A DNA stretch of 64,000 bases from contig NZ_KB899971.1 of NCBI RefSeq assembly GCF_000378485.1, forward strand, positions 124,001 to 188,000, read 5' to 3'. This stretch comes from Flavobacterium rivuli WB 3.3-2 = DSM 21788. GTDB lineage: Bacteria > Bacteroidota > Bacteroidia > Flavobacteriales > Flavobacteriaceae. Every line of letters starts with the position of its first letter. Positions within the stretch are counted from its first letter, which is position 1. The notes beneath the pieces were generated by a model that was not told the origin of the DNA, ran no database searches, and was given only the letters and a program-made list of their open reading frames with translations. The translations under genes were made by a program, and so were the position numbers. Below are positions 8,144-18,400 of this stretch, piece by piece.

Positions 8144-8851
8144 ATGAAAAAATTAATTATTGCAAGCACATCCACTTTGCACGGCGGCGAATATCTTGAC
8201 TATCTTACCCCTGCGTTACAGGAGCATTTTGCAGGGTGCAGCACACTGGTGTTTATACCCTTTGCAAGGCCGGGCGGCATAAGCCACGACGACTATACAA
8301 AAAAGGCTGCAGCCTGGTTTACAAAATTAAACATAACCGTAAAAGGATTGCACGAATTTGACGATGCCGCACAGGCGTTAACCGACGCTGAAGCCGTGTT
8401 TACCGGAGGTGGCAACACGTTCGTGCTCGTATCTCAGCTTTATAAAACCGGGGCAATGGCAGCCTTAGAGCAGGCTATTAAAACCGGGACGCCCTATCTG
8501 GGATGCAGTGCAGGCAGCAATATTTGCGGCCTTACCATGCAAACCACTAACGATATGCCTATAGTATACCCACCCAGTTTTAAAACACTTGGCGCGATAC
8601 CCTTTAACCTTAACCCACATTATTTAGACCCCATTCCCGGATCGCTGCACATGGGCGAAACCCGCGAAACCCGTATTAAGGAGTTTCATGCGTTTAACAC
8701 GCCTCCGGTGCTTGGCCTGCGCGAAGGCAGCTGGCTACAGGTAAACGGCAAACAGGTAATATTAAAAGGTAATTTGCAGGCACGGTTATTCCGTCAGGGT
8801 AAGGAACCGGAAGAACTTGAGGCGGGGAGTGATTTGAGTGGGTTGAAGTAA
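8144..8851 (+). CDS. pepE: Peptidase E (alpha-aspartyl dipeptidase)
   Basis: The 235-residue protein belongs to peptidase family S51, which cleaves dipeptides with N-terminal aspartate. The fold landmarks are FIPFARPGG near residue 40, TGGGNTFVL around 90, the nucleophile elbow GCSAGSN with Ser122, and the catalytic histidine in NPHYLDP (His159). Length matches the family (about 230). No signal peptide is present, so it is cytoplasmic. It likely recycles Asp-X dipeptides from protein turnover. A DEDDh exonuclease follows 26 bases downstream on the same strand and may be co-transcribed, although no functional link is obvious. Confidence 0.9.
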   Translation: MKKLIIASTSTLHGGEYLDYLTPALQEHFAGCSTLVFIPFARPGGISHDDYTKKAAAWFTKLNITVKGLHEFDDAAQALTDAEAVFTGGGNTFVLVSQLYKTGAMAALEQAIKTGTPYLGCSAGSNICGLTMQTTNDMPIVYPPSFKTLGAIPFNLNPHYLDPIPGSLHMGETRETRIKEFHAFNTPPVLGLREGSWLQVNGKQVILKGNLQARLFRQGKEPEELEAGSDLSGLK

Positions 8852-8877
8852 ACATTCGGCCTTATAACAAAACAACA

Positions 8878-9426
8878 ATGGCAAAGAAACTTGATAAAAT
8901 ACTGGTAGTAGATATAGAAGCTACCTGCTGGGATGGCCCTAACCCCGAGGGGATGGAAAACGATATTATAGAGATAGGCATAGCCCTGCTTGATGTACAA
9001 ACCGGCGAAATCACCCATAATCGTGGCATTATTGTATTACCCGAACGATCTACTGTTAGCGCGTTTTGTACTAAACTAACAACCATAACGCCGGAGATGG
9101 TAGCATCTGAAGGTATCTCGTTTAAAGAAGCGTGTGCCATCCTTAAAAAAGAATACCTATCGCAAAGCCGTGCGTGGGCAAGCTTTGGCGCTTACGACCA
9201 AAAGCAGTTTCAGCGGCAGTGCGCGGCATTGGGCATAGGATATCCTTTTGGCCCATCACACATTAATGTAAAAACGCTGTTTGCATTAAAGCATCAATTG
9301 GGCCATGAAGAAGGTATGGCGGGAGCACTTGCATTATTGCAAATTCCGCTAGAGGGTACGCATCACAGAGGAGTTGACGATGCAAGGAACATTGCAAAGG
9401 TATTGAACAGGGTATTGAGGGGTTGA
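8878..9426 (+). CDS. DEDDh 3'-5' exonuclease of the ERI-1/KapD type
   Basis: The 182-residue protein is a single exonuclease domain. The DEDDh residues are visible: VVDIEATCW (Asp and Glu of motif I), an aspartate in SFGAYDQKQF (motif II), and HHRGVDDARNIAKVL (motif III histidine and aspartate). The tryptophan right after the first motif and the NDIIEIGIALLD strand are typical of the ERI-1-like branch, which degrades short RNA or single-stranded DNA ends. Family members use two divalent metal ions. It lacks any extra domain, so the substrate cannot be predicted. It follows pepE closely on the same strand. Confidence 0.85.
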   Translation: MAKKLDKILVVDIEATCWDGPNPEGMENDIIEIGIALLDVQTGEITHNRGIIVLPERSTVSAFCTKLTTITPEMVASEGISFKEACAILKKEYLSQSRAWASFGAYDQKQFQRQCAALGIGYPFGPSHINVKTLFALKHQLGHEEGMAGALALLQIPLEGTHHRGVDDARNIAKVLNRVLRG

Positions 9427-9464
9427 TGTACATTTTCAAATATTCTATTTATTGAAATTGCTAA

Positions 9465-9952
9465 CTACCATTCATCTTTTAAATAAATAAGCTTATCTAT
9501 TATTTCATTAATTTCTGATGAACGATCGACCCCGGATTTTTTTTGATTTGGCAAAATAAAAAGGAAACGATTTAAGATATTATTGATTATACTGATGTAT
9601 AACAGACCCTCAACCTTATTGTTACCCTTGTAGTCAAAATTTATCTTTAAAGGATTTACATTGAAATCAATTTTAGTTATCTCTATTTCTCCTAAATCAA
9701 AGATAAAACTCTTATAGTTTTCCAGTGTAATAACTTCATCTGATGAATTAAGTTTATTAGACATAAGATAGGAATATCTGCTTGACTAAATTTATATCCG
9801 TCTATCCACGTTCTTTCTTCGTGAATAGTTTTGTAGATTGATACCTCATTATCTTTTGGAACTTTCCAACTGTAAAATTTACTTTTTACAATGTCTTGAG
9901 CTTGCAGAACCGAGAAAAGCATTAGGAAATTAATAATTATTAATTTACGCAT
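9465..9952 (-). pseudogene. Frameshifted small secreted protein gene
   Basis: Two overlapping frames make one broken gene. The 5' part (from ATG 9952) encodes a signal peptide MRKLIIINFLMLFSVLQAQD and a region ending FSQADIPI. The 3' part, in another frame from about 9764, continues NKLNSSDEVITLENYKSF to LIYLKDEW. Joined near 9765 they give about 160 continuous residues, and neither half looks complete alone. A single-base indel in the stretch CCTATCTTATGT could cause this. It could be a true mutation or a sequencing error. The intact product would be a periplasmic AT-rich orphan of unknown function. Its ATG overlaps the end of the next upstream gene by eight bases, so it belongs to that operon. 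Confidence 0.65.
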
Positions 9953-10235
9953 AAAAAAGCCTTCTAAATATTTTCATAATAAAACATCCGATATTAAAAT
10001 TTATCCAAGTCATAACTGCAAATAGAAAAACTACGAGGGGTGAAAATAAGATCATGATTACAACGGCTTTTATTCCATAAATCTTACTATCGTTATAATT
10101 AACCGGAATAATTTCAGTGACATTTAATATTATCTGCAATATTAAAAATGGAATGTAAGCAAAGTAATAAACCACAAAAATACGTTTAAATAATTGTGTT
10201 GGTTTTACCGAATATTCATCTAATAATTTTTTCAT
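9945..10235 (-). CDS. Small orphan membrane protein
   Basis: The 96-residue product, using the ATG at 10235 (MKKLLDEYSVK), has two hydrophobic segments: VYYFAYIPFLILQIILNV near residue 25 and VVIMILFSPLVVFLFAVM near 60. It ends in basic residues (KIFRRLFYA). An upstream in-frame start at 10256 would add only seven residues. It lies in a strongly AT-rich block of minus-strand orphans and overlaps the following frameshifted gene by eight bases. No family is recognised. It may be an inner-membrane partner of the secreted proteins around it, but that is speculation. Confidence 0.55.
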   Translation of the reverse strand: MKKLLDEYSVKPTQLFKRIFVVYYFAYIPFLILQIILNVTEIIPVNYNDSKIYGIKAVVIMILFSPLVVFLFAVMTWINFNIGCFIMKIFRRLFYA

Positions 10236-10249
10236 GTATAAAGTTTTAA

Positions 10250-10327
10250 TTACCAAGGTTTTCCGAATAAGTAGAAAATAAATCTTTCATCGCCCTGTAT
10301 AAATACAGCGTTGAAGAGATTGCTATT
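10250..10327 (-). pseudogene. Possible C-terminal remnant of a lost gene
   Basis: Between two orphan genes, one minus-strand frame reads NNSNLFNAVFIQGDERF followed by FGKPW and a stop. The composition looks like real protein, with aromatic and charged residues alternating, yet the frame opens just after a stop and has no plausible ATG. It may be the tail of a gene whose front part was replaced. A stretch this short could also be open by chance. Confidence 0.25.
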
Positions 10328-10832
10328 ATTTATATAAGACCTTCATAAATTGTTTGTCCCTAATTATCTGCTTATACAACTCTCCATTATTTGTGATATC
10401 AAAAACAATATACGTATCAGAAAGTTTACCAGCTGAAATTTGCAGAACTATGCCCAATTGGTCGTTTACAAATAAATTATCTAAATCGGCCGAGACATAT
10501 TTCTTTACAGTTATATTTTTTCCATTATATATGAAATTCCTAATTTCAGCAAACCTTGCAATCTCATTATTATATAATAGTGAATCATTGCGTTTGTTCA
10601 ATATTACAGAATCGTTTTTATTATCAAAATGGTAATTAAATATATTTTTATCGTCACATGCTTTTAATTTGAACTTGCATGGAGTTATTATACCATTATC
10701 TGGATGTTTTAACTTATAGTATTTTAACTGTATTGTTTTCTCCGATATTGCACAATTTGAGGTATTATGACAAGATATTATTAAATTGAAGGCTGCAAAG
10801 ATTAGCAAGTAATTATATAATCTGTTTTTCAT
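10326..10832 (-). CDS. Orphan lipoprotein
   Basis: The 168-residue protein begins with a lipoprotein signal (MKNRLYNYLLIFAAFNLIISC): hydrophobic stretch, then IISC as lipobox, so Cys21 would be acylated. The mature part is polar with repeated beta-type stretches (TIQLKYYKLKHPDNG, ILNKRNDSLLYNNEI) and ends FDITNNGELYKQIIRDK plus a short tail. No known family is recognised. It lies in an AT-rich island of minus-strand orphans downstream of tRNA-Gln. Envelope location is well supported; the function is unknown. Confidence 0.6.
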   Translation of the reverse strand: MKNRLYNYLLIFAAFNLIISCHNTSNCAISEKTIQLKYYKLKHPDNGIITPCKFKLKACDDKNIFNYHFDNKNDSVILNKRNDSLLYNNEIARFAEIRNFIYNGKNITVKKYVSADLDNLFVNDQLGIVLQISAGKLSDTYIVFDITNNGELYKQIIRDKQFMKVLYK

Positions 10833-10846
10833 GTTACTGTGATTAA

Positions 10847-11185
10847 TTATTTATAAATTTTCCCTTCACATTCCCCCCAATCAAATTTTAAAACAGTATC
10901 TTTTTTATGAACTGAAAAAAATAATTCTCCTTTTTTCTTTATTAATGTATCCCCGATATCCATATGATTTTGATACAAGCCGTACCATCTAAAACTATCC
11001 TTGCAATCACACTCTTCACCTGTAAACGGATTTTTCCCTGCAAATAATTCTATACCTCCCGAGTTGTTGGAAATTAGGAGAGAGCATTCCTTATTTTTAT
11101 AATAATATGCTAAACTTTCACAATCAGTACAGGAAACTACTAAACTAAATACAAAAAGTGATACTATAATATTCTTTATACTCAT
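10847..11185 (-). CDS. Small orphan lipoprotein
   Basis: The 112-residue protein has a lipoprotein signal ending FSLVVSC, so Cys19 is probably lipidated. The mature chain is cysteine-rich for its size (CTDC, a cysteine in NKECSLLIS, EECDCKDS, and GECEG near the end). This suggests disulfides in the periplasm or outside the outer membrane. It ends WGECEGKIYK. It is the first gene of the AT-rich orphan cluster, and 14 bases separate it from the next lipoprotein gene. The family is not recognised. Small cysteine-rich lipoproteins can be immunity or inhibitor proteins, but no partner toxin is visible here. Confidence 0.55.
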   Translation of the reverse strand: MSIKNIIVSLFVFSLVVSCTDCESLAYYYKNKECSLLISNNSGGIELFAGKNPFTGEECDCKDSFRWYGLYQNHMDIGDTLIKKKGELFFSVHKKDTVLKFDWGECEGKIYK

Positions 11186-11509
11186 GATTTGCAGTTTATT
11201 ATTTTAGAACAATTGACTTTATTGTTAAAGAATATCTATTAAACATCCACATTAAAAGAAATACATCCAGGGTTAAACCTTCGCATTTTCAATACTTTAT
11301 TTCGCCGTAGGTTAATCGAAGGTTAATACCCTCAATCCTAATTTTAAAGCCAAAAAGTTATGCTACTTTTGAGATAACGGCTACACGAAGAACAACGCTT
11401 TAGTCTACAGGTATAAATATAGCAATTAAAAAATATGTGGGAAAAGATTTAAATTTAACCAGAACAAATTGTAACTTTTTAAACAATAAACATTTAAAAC
11501 CAAATGGAT
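11186..11509. other. AT-rich gap between the orphan lipoprotein cluster and tRNA-Gln
   Basis: No gene was found here on either strand. An imperfect inverted repeat at 11270-11331 has arms GGGTTAAACCTTCG and CGAAGGTTAATACCC. A TAnnTTTG-like box (TACTTTTG, 11364-11371) points rightward but has no TTG at a suitable distance and no gene follows before the tRNA. The region probably holds the promoter of the leftward lipoprotein cluster. Confidence 0.4.
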
Positions 11510-11544
11510 GTAAAACAAAAAAACCTCCTGAAATTAGGAGGTTT
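11510..11544 (-). terminator. Terminator of tRNA-Gln
   Basis: On the minus strand a 9-base-pair hairpin (AAACCTCCT ... AGGAGGTTT) directly follows the tRNA 3' end and runs into TTTTTGTTTT, a typical intrinsic terminator. It separates the tRNA from the orphan lipoprotein genes further left. Confidence 0.8.
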
Positions 11545-11548
11545 ATTG

Positions 11549-11619
11549 TTGGTCCACAAGGACTCGAACCTTGAACGACTGCACCAAAAACAGTAGTGTT
11601 ACCATTACACCATAGACCA
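11549..11619 (-). tRNA. tRNA-Gln (anticodon TTG)
   Basis: The minus strand reads TGGTCTATGG, a D-arm with TAATGGTAA, and the anticodon stem ACTGT/GCAGT closing the loop TTTTGGT, with anticodon TTG in the middle. The T-arm contains GGTTCGAGTCC and the acceptor end is TGGACCA plus discriminator A. The seven acceptor pairs form with one G-T wobble. CCA is not encoded. An AT-rich island of orphans lies downstream of its 3' end. Confidence 0.93.
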
Positions 11620-11764
11620 ATAGTGCGTTATTGCGAGTGCAAATGTAACACATATTTTAAATTACACAAACTTTCAAATAAAAAATTTTAAAAAAATTTT
11701 TTCGCCGTTGCAGGAATCATTTAAACCATTTTCTTTGCACGACAATAACACCCTGCTTATCAAT

Positions 11765-14700
11765 ATGAACCAGACTTCTTTTAAAAAATGGAATACCATT
11801 ACCGGATGGTGCCTCTTTGCCATCGCCTTTGTGGTATTTACCCTTACTGTAGAACCCTCTCTTAGTTTTTGGGACTGCGGCGAGTATATTTCTACCTCAG
11901 CAAAGCTGCAGGTAGGCCATCCGCCGGGCGCACCCTTTTTCCAGATGGCAGGTGCATTCTTCTCGTTATTTGCCACGAGCCCGCAAAAGGTTGCTTTTAT
12001 GGTAAACATGCTGTCGGTAACTTCGAGTGCGCTTACCATACTGTTCATGTTCTGGTCGCTCACCATATTGCTTAAAAACCTTGTAACCGGCTTTACCGAT
12101 TTTACTAAAGAAAACGCCGTTATGATCCTGGGCGCATCGGCAGTGGGGTCGCTGGCATTTTTATTTTCAGATAGCTTTTGGTTTAACGCTACCGAAGCCG
12201 AGGTATATGCTATGGCATCCTTATTCATTTCATTGTTATTATGGGCAGGCCTGCGCTGGGGAGAAGAAATGCATACCCCGCGTGGCAATAAATGGCTGCT
12301 CATTATATCGCTGCTTATAGGCTTATCTTTTGGCGTGCATTTTATGGCACTGCTTACCATACCGTCTATAGGGCTTATTTACTTTTTTAAAAATTACAAG
12401 ACTGTTACGGTAAAAAATTTTATAATAGCCAACATTGTTATGGTACTGGTGCTGTTCTTTGTGTTCGGCTTCCTGTTGCCGTATACACTGGCACTTTTTG
12501 GCAAGACCGAGATCTTTATGGTAAACACCTTTGGGATGCCATTTAACTCAGGTACCATACTTGTTTTTGTGTGTATCGCAGCCTTCTTTTACTTTGGCCT
12601 TGGCTATACAAAAAAGAAAAACCTGCCTTTTTACAACACGCTGCTATTATGTGTGCTCTTTGTACTTATAGGCTTTAGTACCTGGTTAATGCTTCCCATT
12701 CGTGCCAATGCCAATGTGGTTATTAACGAGAACAAACCCGGTGATGCCGCCGATGTACTGGCGTACTACAACCGCGAGCAATACCCGCAGCAGCGCACTT
12801 TTTATGGCCCTATGTATACAGAGGGCTACGCAGGCCTTGATAAAGACAAACCGTTTGAAGACTCTAAACCCAACTACGAACGCAACCTTGCTACCGGCAA
12901 ATATGAAATTGTAAACAATTACCACAATGCCAAGCAAAACAGCGACGAGAGGCAGAGCGGTTTCCTGCCAAGAATGGGCAGCGAGAAGCATGCTGTAAAT
13001 TATATGGCCTTTGAGGGTGTGCCAAAATTCAGGCTCGACCCTAATTATGATTATAGCGAAGACCTTGCCCGTTATGGTATAGACCTTAACAGCATTAGCG
13101 AAGAGCAGGCGGCACAGGCTATGGCACAGGCTCGCGGGCAAATAGAAAAAGTTGTGGGCGAATTTAGGGCAGCGTATGCGCAGGGCGAAATAGGCAACGA
13201 AGAATACGACAAGTTTTTAAAATCGTATAAAGATTACCTCATTGTAGAGAAGCCTACTTTTGGGCAAAACATGAGCTTTATGTTCGAGTTTCAGTTTGGG
13301 TACATGTACTGGCGCTACCTTATGTGGAATTTTACCGGCCGCCAAAACGATGAGCAGGGTAAATATACTAACGTAAACGGCAACTGGATAAGCGGCATTA
13401 AATTTATAGATGCCATGCGCCTGGGTCCGCAGGACGACCTTAGCGACGACATGAAAAACAACAAAGCCCGCAACACTTACTATTTCCTGCCGTTTTTACT
13501 TGGGGTTATTGGTATGGTGTACCATGCCCGTAAAGATTTAAAAAGCTTTTATGTACTGCTGGCATTATTCCTGTTTACGGGTATTGCCCTTAAAATATTC
13601 CTAAACGAGGGGCCGTTTGAAGTTCGGGAGCGCGATTATGCCCTTGTAGGTTCCTTTTATGTATTTGCCATGTGGATAGCCTTTGGGGTATTTGCAATTT
13701 ACGATGGGCTTAAAAAATACATTAACCCTAAAACTGCAGGGCCGGTAGTACTGGCAGTAACGCTACTTGCCGCACCGGCACTTATGGCTAAAGAAAACTG
13801 GGACGACCACGACCGCAGTAACCGTTACACGGCAATTGCCATGGCAAAAGCTTACCTTGACTCGTGCGAGCCTAACGCCATACTGTTTACCATAGGCGAT
13901 AACGACACGTTCCCGCTGTGGTACGCCCAGGAAATTGAAGGCTACCGTACCGATATTCGTATTGTATGCTCTACCCTGTTGCCTACCGACTGGTATATAG
14001 ACCAGATGAAGCTGCAATCATATAAATCGGCACCGTTGCCCATATCGTTTACCCATAAGCAGTATGTAGATGGTACCCGCGATTTTATACTTTATGACCC
14101 ACGTACTGATGACCGCATCCCGATAAACGATTTTATGAAGTTTGTAAAGGCAGATGACCCAAGGGCAATGGTAGAGCTCAGGAGCGGACAGATGGTTAAT
14201 GTGTACCCGTCTAACAAAATACGCATCCCTGTAGATAAAGAGGCCGTGATTAAAAGCAAAACGGTTTCACCACAGCGTTACGATTCTATTGTTCCTTACA
14301 TAGACCTTGATTTGCCTAAAAGTGCTATTTACAAGCATAACCTTATCATGCTCGATATTGTTAAGAACAATAACTGGAAACGCCCCATATATTTTTCCGG
14401 CGGGAGTTTTGATGACGAAAATTACCTGTGGATGAAAGACTATCTTCAGCTACAGGGGCTTGTGTTAAAGCTGGTTCCGGTAAAAACCCCGTTAGGCAAA
14501 GACGACAGCACGCTTGATATGGGCTATATTGATACCAACAGTATGTATGATATTGTCATGAAGTGGGAATGGGGCAACAGCGGTGGTAACATATACCACG
14601 ACCCGCAAACCCGTATAAACGGCATTAGCTACCGTACCAATCTGGCGCGCCTTATGAATGCACTAATATTAGAGAACAAATTAGACAAAGCCCGTAAGGT

Positions 14701-15043
14701 TATAGACCTTGCCATGAAGAACATGCCGGTAGAGTCGTTTAATTTTTACACCATTGCAGAACCGTTTGCCGGTGGATACTACCAGGTGGGCAATAAACAG
14801 GCCGCGCGCGATTTATTAAGGCAACTTATTGCCAAGTACCGCGGGAGCCTTACCTACTACAAATCGCAGCCGGTAAGCAGCCAGAACGACTCCTTTAGGG
14901 ATATTGTAGGCGAAATAGAACGCTACAGGAGCCTCCTGCTTGTTATGCAGGAAAATAACGACTTAGAGTTTTATAACCAGTCTAAGCCTGCATTTAATAC
15001 CTGTAATGGGTGGTTTAAACAGTTTGAGAGGGAGAATGAGTAA
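11765..15043 (+). CDS. DUF2723 membrane protein, putative GT-C-type glycosyltransferase, copy A
   Basis: Starting at the ATG at 11765 (MNQTSFKKWN), the protein has 1092 residues. The N-terminal half has about 10-12 membrane helices and carries the family motif FWDCGEY near residue 40, in the first periplasmic loop where GT-C enzymes place catalytic acidic residues. A large soluble C-terminal part holds TIGDNDTFPLWYAQE near residue 710 and TPR-like helices at the end. Human TMEM260, a DUF2723 protein, has been described as a protein O-mannosyltransferase, so a lipid-linked sugar donor and a protein acceptor are plausible. The exact substrate is unknown. A close paralogue follows 400 bases downstream, implying tandem duplication. 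Confidence 0.82.
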   Translation: MNQTSFKKWNTITGWCLFAIAFVVFTLTVEPSLSFWDCGEYISTSAKLQVGHPPGAPFFQMAGAFFSLFATSPQKVAFMVNMLSVTSSALTILFMFWSLTILLKNLVTGFTDFTKENAVMILGASAVGSLAFLFSDSFWFNATEAEVYAMASLFISLLLWAGLRWGEEMHTPRGNKWLLIISLLIGLSFGVHFMALLTIPSIGLIYFFKNYKTVTVKNFIIANIVMVLVLFFVFGFLLPYTLALFGKTEIFMVNTFGMPFNSGTILVFVCIAAFFYFGLGYTKKKNLPFYNTLLLCVLFVLIGFSTWLMLPIRANANVVINENKPGDAADVLAYYNREQYPQQRTFYGPMYTEGYAGLDKDKPFEDSKPNYERNLATGKYEIVNNYHNAKQNSDERQSGFLPRMGSEKHAVNYMAFEGVPKFRLDPNYDYSEDLARYGIDLNSISEEQAAQAMAQARGQIEKVVGEFRAAYAQGEIGNEEYDKFLKSYKDYLIVEKPTFGQNMSFMFEFQFGYMYWRYLMWNFTGRQNDEQGKYTNVNGNWISGIKFIDAMRLGPQDDLSDDMKNNKARNTYYFLPFLLGVIGMVYHARKDLKSFYVLLALFLFTGIALKIFLNEGPFEVRERDYALVGSFYVFAMWIAFGVFAIYDGLKKYINPKTAGPVVLAVTLLAAPALMAKENWDDHDRSNRYTAIAMAKAYLDSCEPNAILFTIGDNDTFPLWYAQEIEGYRTDIRIVCSTLLPTDWYIDQMKLQSYKSAPLPISFTHKQYVDGTRDFILYDPRTDDRIPINDFMKFVKADDPRAMVELRSGQMVNVYPSNKIRIPVDKEAVIKSKTVSPQRYDSIVPYIDLDLPKSAIYKHNLIMLDIVKNNNWKRPIYFSGGSFDDENYLWMKDYLQLQGLVLKLVPVKTPLGKDDSTLDMGYIDTNSMYDIVMKWEWGNSGGNIYHDPQTRINGISYRTNLARLMNALILENKLDKARKVIDLAMKNMPVESFNFYTIAEPFAGGYYQVGNKQAARDLLRQLIAKYRGSLTYYKSQPVSSQNDSFRDIVGEIERYRSLLLVMQENNDLEFYNQSKPAFNTCNGWFKQFERENE

Positions 15044-15083
15044 AGCGGTTTAAGAGTTGAGTTTCTCGTTATAAAGCTTTAGT

Positions 15084-15245
15084 CCTCTCCCCCAACCCCT
15101 CTCTGAAGGAGAGGGGAGCAGCTACACTAATATCAATAAAAAAATTGTTCATTAGACTTTTTAAAATCAAGATTTACATCAAGTTTTCAGATGAGATACC
15201 CGTCATCGGCTCCCCTCTCCCTCGGAGAGGGGCTGGGGGAGAGGA
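15084..15245. repeat. Pair of GC-rich CCTCTCCCCCAACCCC repeats in inverted orientation
   Basis: Copy S1 (from 15084) begins CCTCTCCCCCAACCCCTCTC and ends near GAGGGGAGC. Copy S2 (about 15208-15245) is its reverse complement with a few mismatches. Together they would form a long stem with a loop of about 90 bases. Each copy also contains its own inner hairpin (CCCCTCTC ... GAGAGGGG). Related copies lie at 25063-25104 and 26517-26558. The pair sits between the two DUF2723 genes. Confidence 0.8.
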
Positions 15246-15311
15246 CAACCGGTTAAAACATCATCAGTAATCAGCACAATCCCTCTTTAAAAACATAAAA
15301 TACAATCTATA

Positions 15312-15350
15312 AAAAGCGGCAATTGCAAAAAGCATTGCCGCTTTTGCATT
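15312..15350 (+). terminator. Putative intrinsic terminator before DUF2723 copy B
   Basis: A 12-base-pair stem AAAAGCGGCAAT ... ATTGCCGCTTTT is followed by GCATTTTTG. Its position after the inverted repeat pair suggests that transcription from copy A ends before copy B, so the two paralogues are probably transcribed separately. Confidence 0.55.
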
Positions 15351-15443
15351 TTTGTGCTTTTTAAAGCCTCTTAGCATTTTACCCATCGGAAAAAAAATAG
15401 TTTCTTTGCATAACAATTCAATTTCAGGAACAATTCATCATAC

Positions 15444-18400
15444 ATGATAACATTCAATTACAAAAAATGGAATACCATCCTCGGGTGGGCCGTTTTTGCC
15501 ATTGCACTTCTTGTTTACTCGCTAACTGTAGAGCCCACCCTTAGTTTTTGGGACTGTGGCGAGTATATACCCACTGCCGCAAAACTTGAGGTAGGCCACC
15601 CGCCGGGAGCCCCACTGTACCAAATGGTAGGTGCATTTTTTGCCATGTTTGCCCCAAGCCCCGATAAAATAGCCCTCATGGTAAACATGATGTCGGTATT
15701 TTCGAGTGCTTTTACAATATTGTTCATGTTCTGGTCGTCTACAATAGTACTAAAGAACTTAATTGCAAAGTTTTCTGAAGTTAACACAAACAACGCCGTA
15801 GCCATACTTGGCGCATCGGCTGTAGGCAGTCTTGCCTACACATTTTCAGATAGTTTTTGGTTTAACGCAGTAGAAGCCGAGGTATATGCCATGGCATCAT
15901 TATTCATTGCCCTGCTGCTTTGGCTTGGCCTTCGCTGGGAGCAGGAAATGCACACCCCGCGCGGTAACAAGTGGCTGCTTATTATATCACTGGTAATAGG
16001 TTTATCATTTGGTGTTCACTTTATGGCACTATTGGCACTGCCATCTATAGGCTTTATTTACTTCTTTAAAAATTACAAGACCGTTACGGTTAAAAACTTC
16101 ATTATTGCTAATGTTGTTATTGTAGCTATACTGTTGTTTATCTTTAAGTTCCTGTTGCCTTACACCATGGCACTTTTCCGTATTGCAGAGATATTTATGG
16201 TAAACACCATTGGGTTACCTTTTAACTCGGGCACTATTTTTATTTTCCTTGCCATTATTGCGTTCTTTTACTTTGGCCTTAGCTATACCCGTAAAAAGGA
16301 ACTGCCGCTATACAATACCATTTTACTGGTTACACTGTTTATCCTTATAGGTTTTTCTACCTGGATCATGCTGCCTATTCGTGCCAATGCCAATGTAGTT
16401 ATTAACGAGAACAAACCCAGCGATGCTGCCGAGGTTCTTGCTTACTACAACAGGGAGCAGTATGGTGAGCAAAAATTATTTTACGGCCCTATGTACAGTG
16501 ATACCTACAGCGGCCTTGATGCAGAGCACCCTTATGAAGATGAAAAACCCAACTATCAGAGGGATTATAAAACCGGCAAGTACGTTATTGTAAATAATTA
16601 CAAGAACGCCAAACAAAATACTGACGACCGCCAGAAAGGCTTTATGCCAAGAATGTGGAGTGCAGACCATGCTGCTAACTATATGAGGTTTACCAAACCT
16701 TTAGCCTTTAGGCTGGACCCTGCCTACGATTTTACCGAAGACCTTGCACGTATGGGCTTGCCTATTGATAAGCTTACCGAAGAAGACCTTGGAAAAGCAT
16801 CTGCCGAGGCAAGGGATAATATACAAACCAACATTAACGAGTTTAAACAGGCCTATGCCACCGGGCAGATGGACCTTGACGATTACAATAAATTCCTGAA
16901 CAACTACAGCCGTTACCTGATTATAGAGAAGCCTTCTTTTGGCGACAATATGCAGTATATGGTAGAGTTCCAGTTTGGGTATATGTATGGCCGCTACCTT
17001 ATGTGGAATTTCGCCGGAAGGCAGAATGATAACCAGGGACGTTATGACAACCTTGACGGTAACTGGCTAAGCGGCATTAAATTTATAGACGAAATGAGGC
17101 TGGGCTCTCAGGATAACCTGTCGCCCGACCAGTTGAATAACAGGGGCAGGAATTTATATTTCTTCCTTCCGTTCCTGCTTGGGTTGCTTGGGCTTATTTA
17201 CCATGCTAAAAAAGACCCTAAAAGCTTTTATGTATTGCTTACACTATTCCTGTTTACAGGTATTGCGCTAAAAATATACCTTAACGAGAGGCCGTTCGAA
17301 CCCCGCGAAAGGGATTATGCCCTTGTAGGTTCGTTCTACGTATTTGCCATGTGGATAGGCATTGGCGTTTATGCCATTTACGACGGGCTTAAAGACTACC
17401 TTAATGCTAAAATTGCAGGTCCTGTGGTTATTGCAGTTACCCTGCTTGCTGCACCGGTACTTATGGCTGCCCAAAACTGGGATGACCATGACAGGAGCGA
17501 CCGTTATACTGCATTGGCTATGGCTAAGGCCTACTTATCGTCGTGTGACAAAAATGCCATTCTTTATACCATTGGTGATAATGACACCTTCCCGTTATGG
17601 TATGCACAGGAGGTTGAAGGTTTCCGTACCGATGTGCGTATTGTAAACACCAGCCTGTTCATGACCGACTGGTACATAGACCAGATGAAAGCCAAAGCTT
17701 ATGAAAGTGAGCCAATGCCGATAAGCTTTATCCATGAGCAATACCAGCAGGGTACACGAGATTATATGCTGCATGTACCGGGTACTGAGGCACGTTGGGA
17801 TCTTGCTGACCTGCTTAAGTTTATAGGATCTGAAGACCCAAGGGCTAAAAAGGAACTTAATAACGGGCATTTTGTAAACTTTTACCCTACTAACAAGGTT
17901 AGGCTTAAAGTAAACAGGGAAGAGGTTATTAAAAACAAGATCGTTTCTCCTAAGCTGTACGACTCTATTGTACCGTATATAGATATAGACATTAAAGGTG
18001 ACGCATTGTACAAAAACCGCCTTATGATGCTGGATATATTGCAGAACAATAACTGGAAAAGGCCTATTTACTTTACCGGTGGCAGTTTTGGCGATGATGA
18101 TTACCTGTGGATGAAAGATTACCTGCAGCTGGATGGTATGGTGTATAAACTGGTTCCTGTAAGGACCCCTATACCTAAAGATGGCAGCCCGCTGGATATG
18201 GGCCATATAGATACACAAAAAATGTACGATATTGTTATGAAATGGAACTGGGGTAACAGCGGAAGCCCTAAAATATACCATGACCCGGAAACGCGTAAAA
18301 ACAGTATTACCTACCGCACCAACCTTGCCCGACTTACAGAAGCACTTATTAACGAAGGCGATAAGGTAAGGGCTAAACAAATTATAGACCTGGCCATGAA

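Noticed and set aside
11364..11371. Rightward promoter for a small RNA ending at the tRNA-Gln terminator
   Set aside because: The -7 box has no TTG at a suitable distance, and the hairpin has no T-run on the plus strand, so no transcript can be supported.
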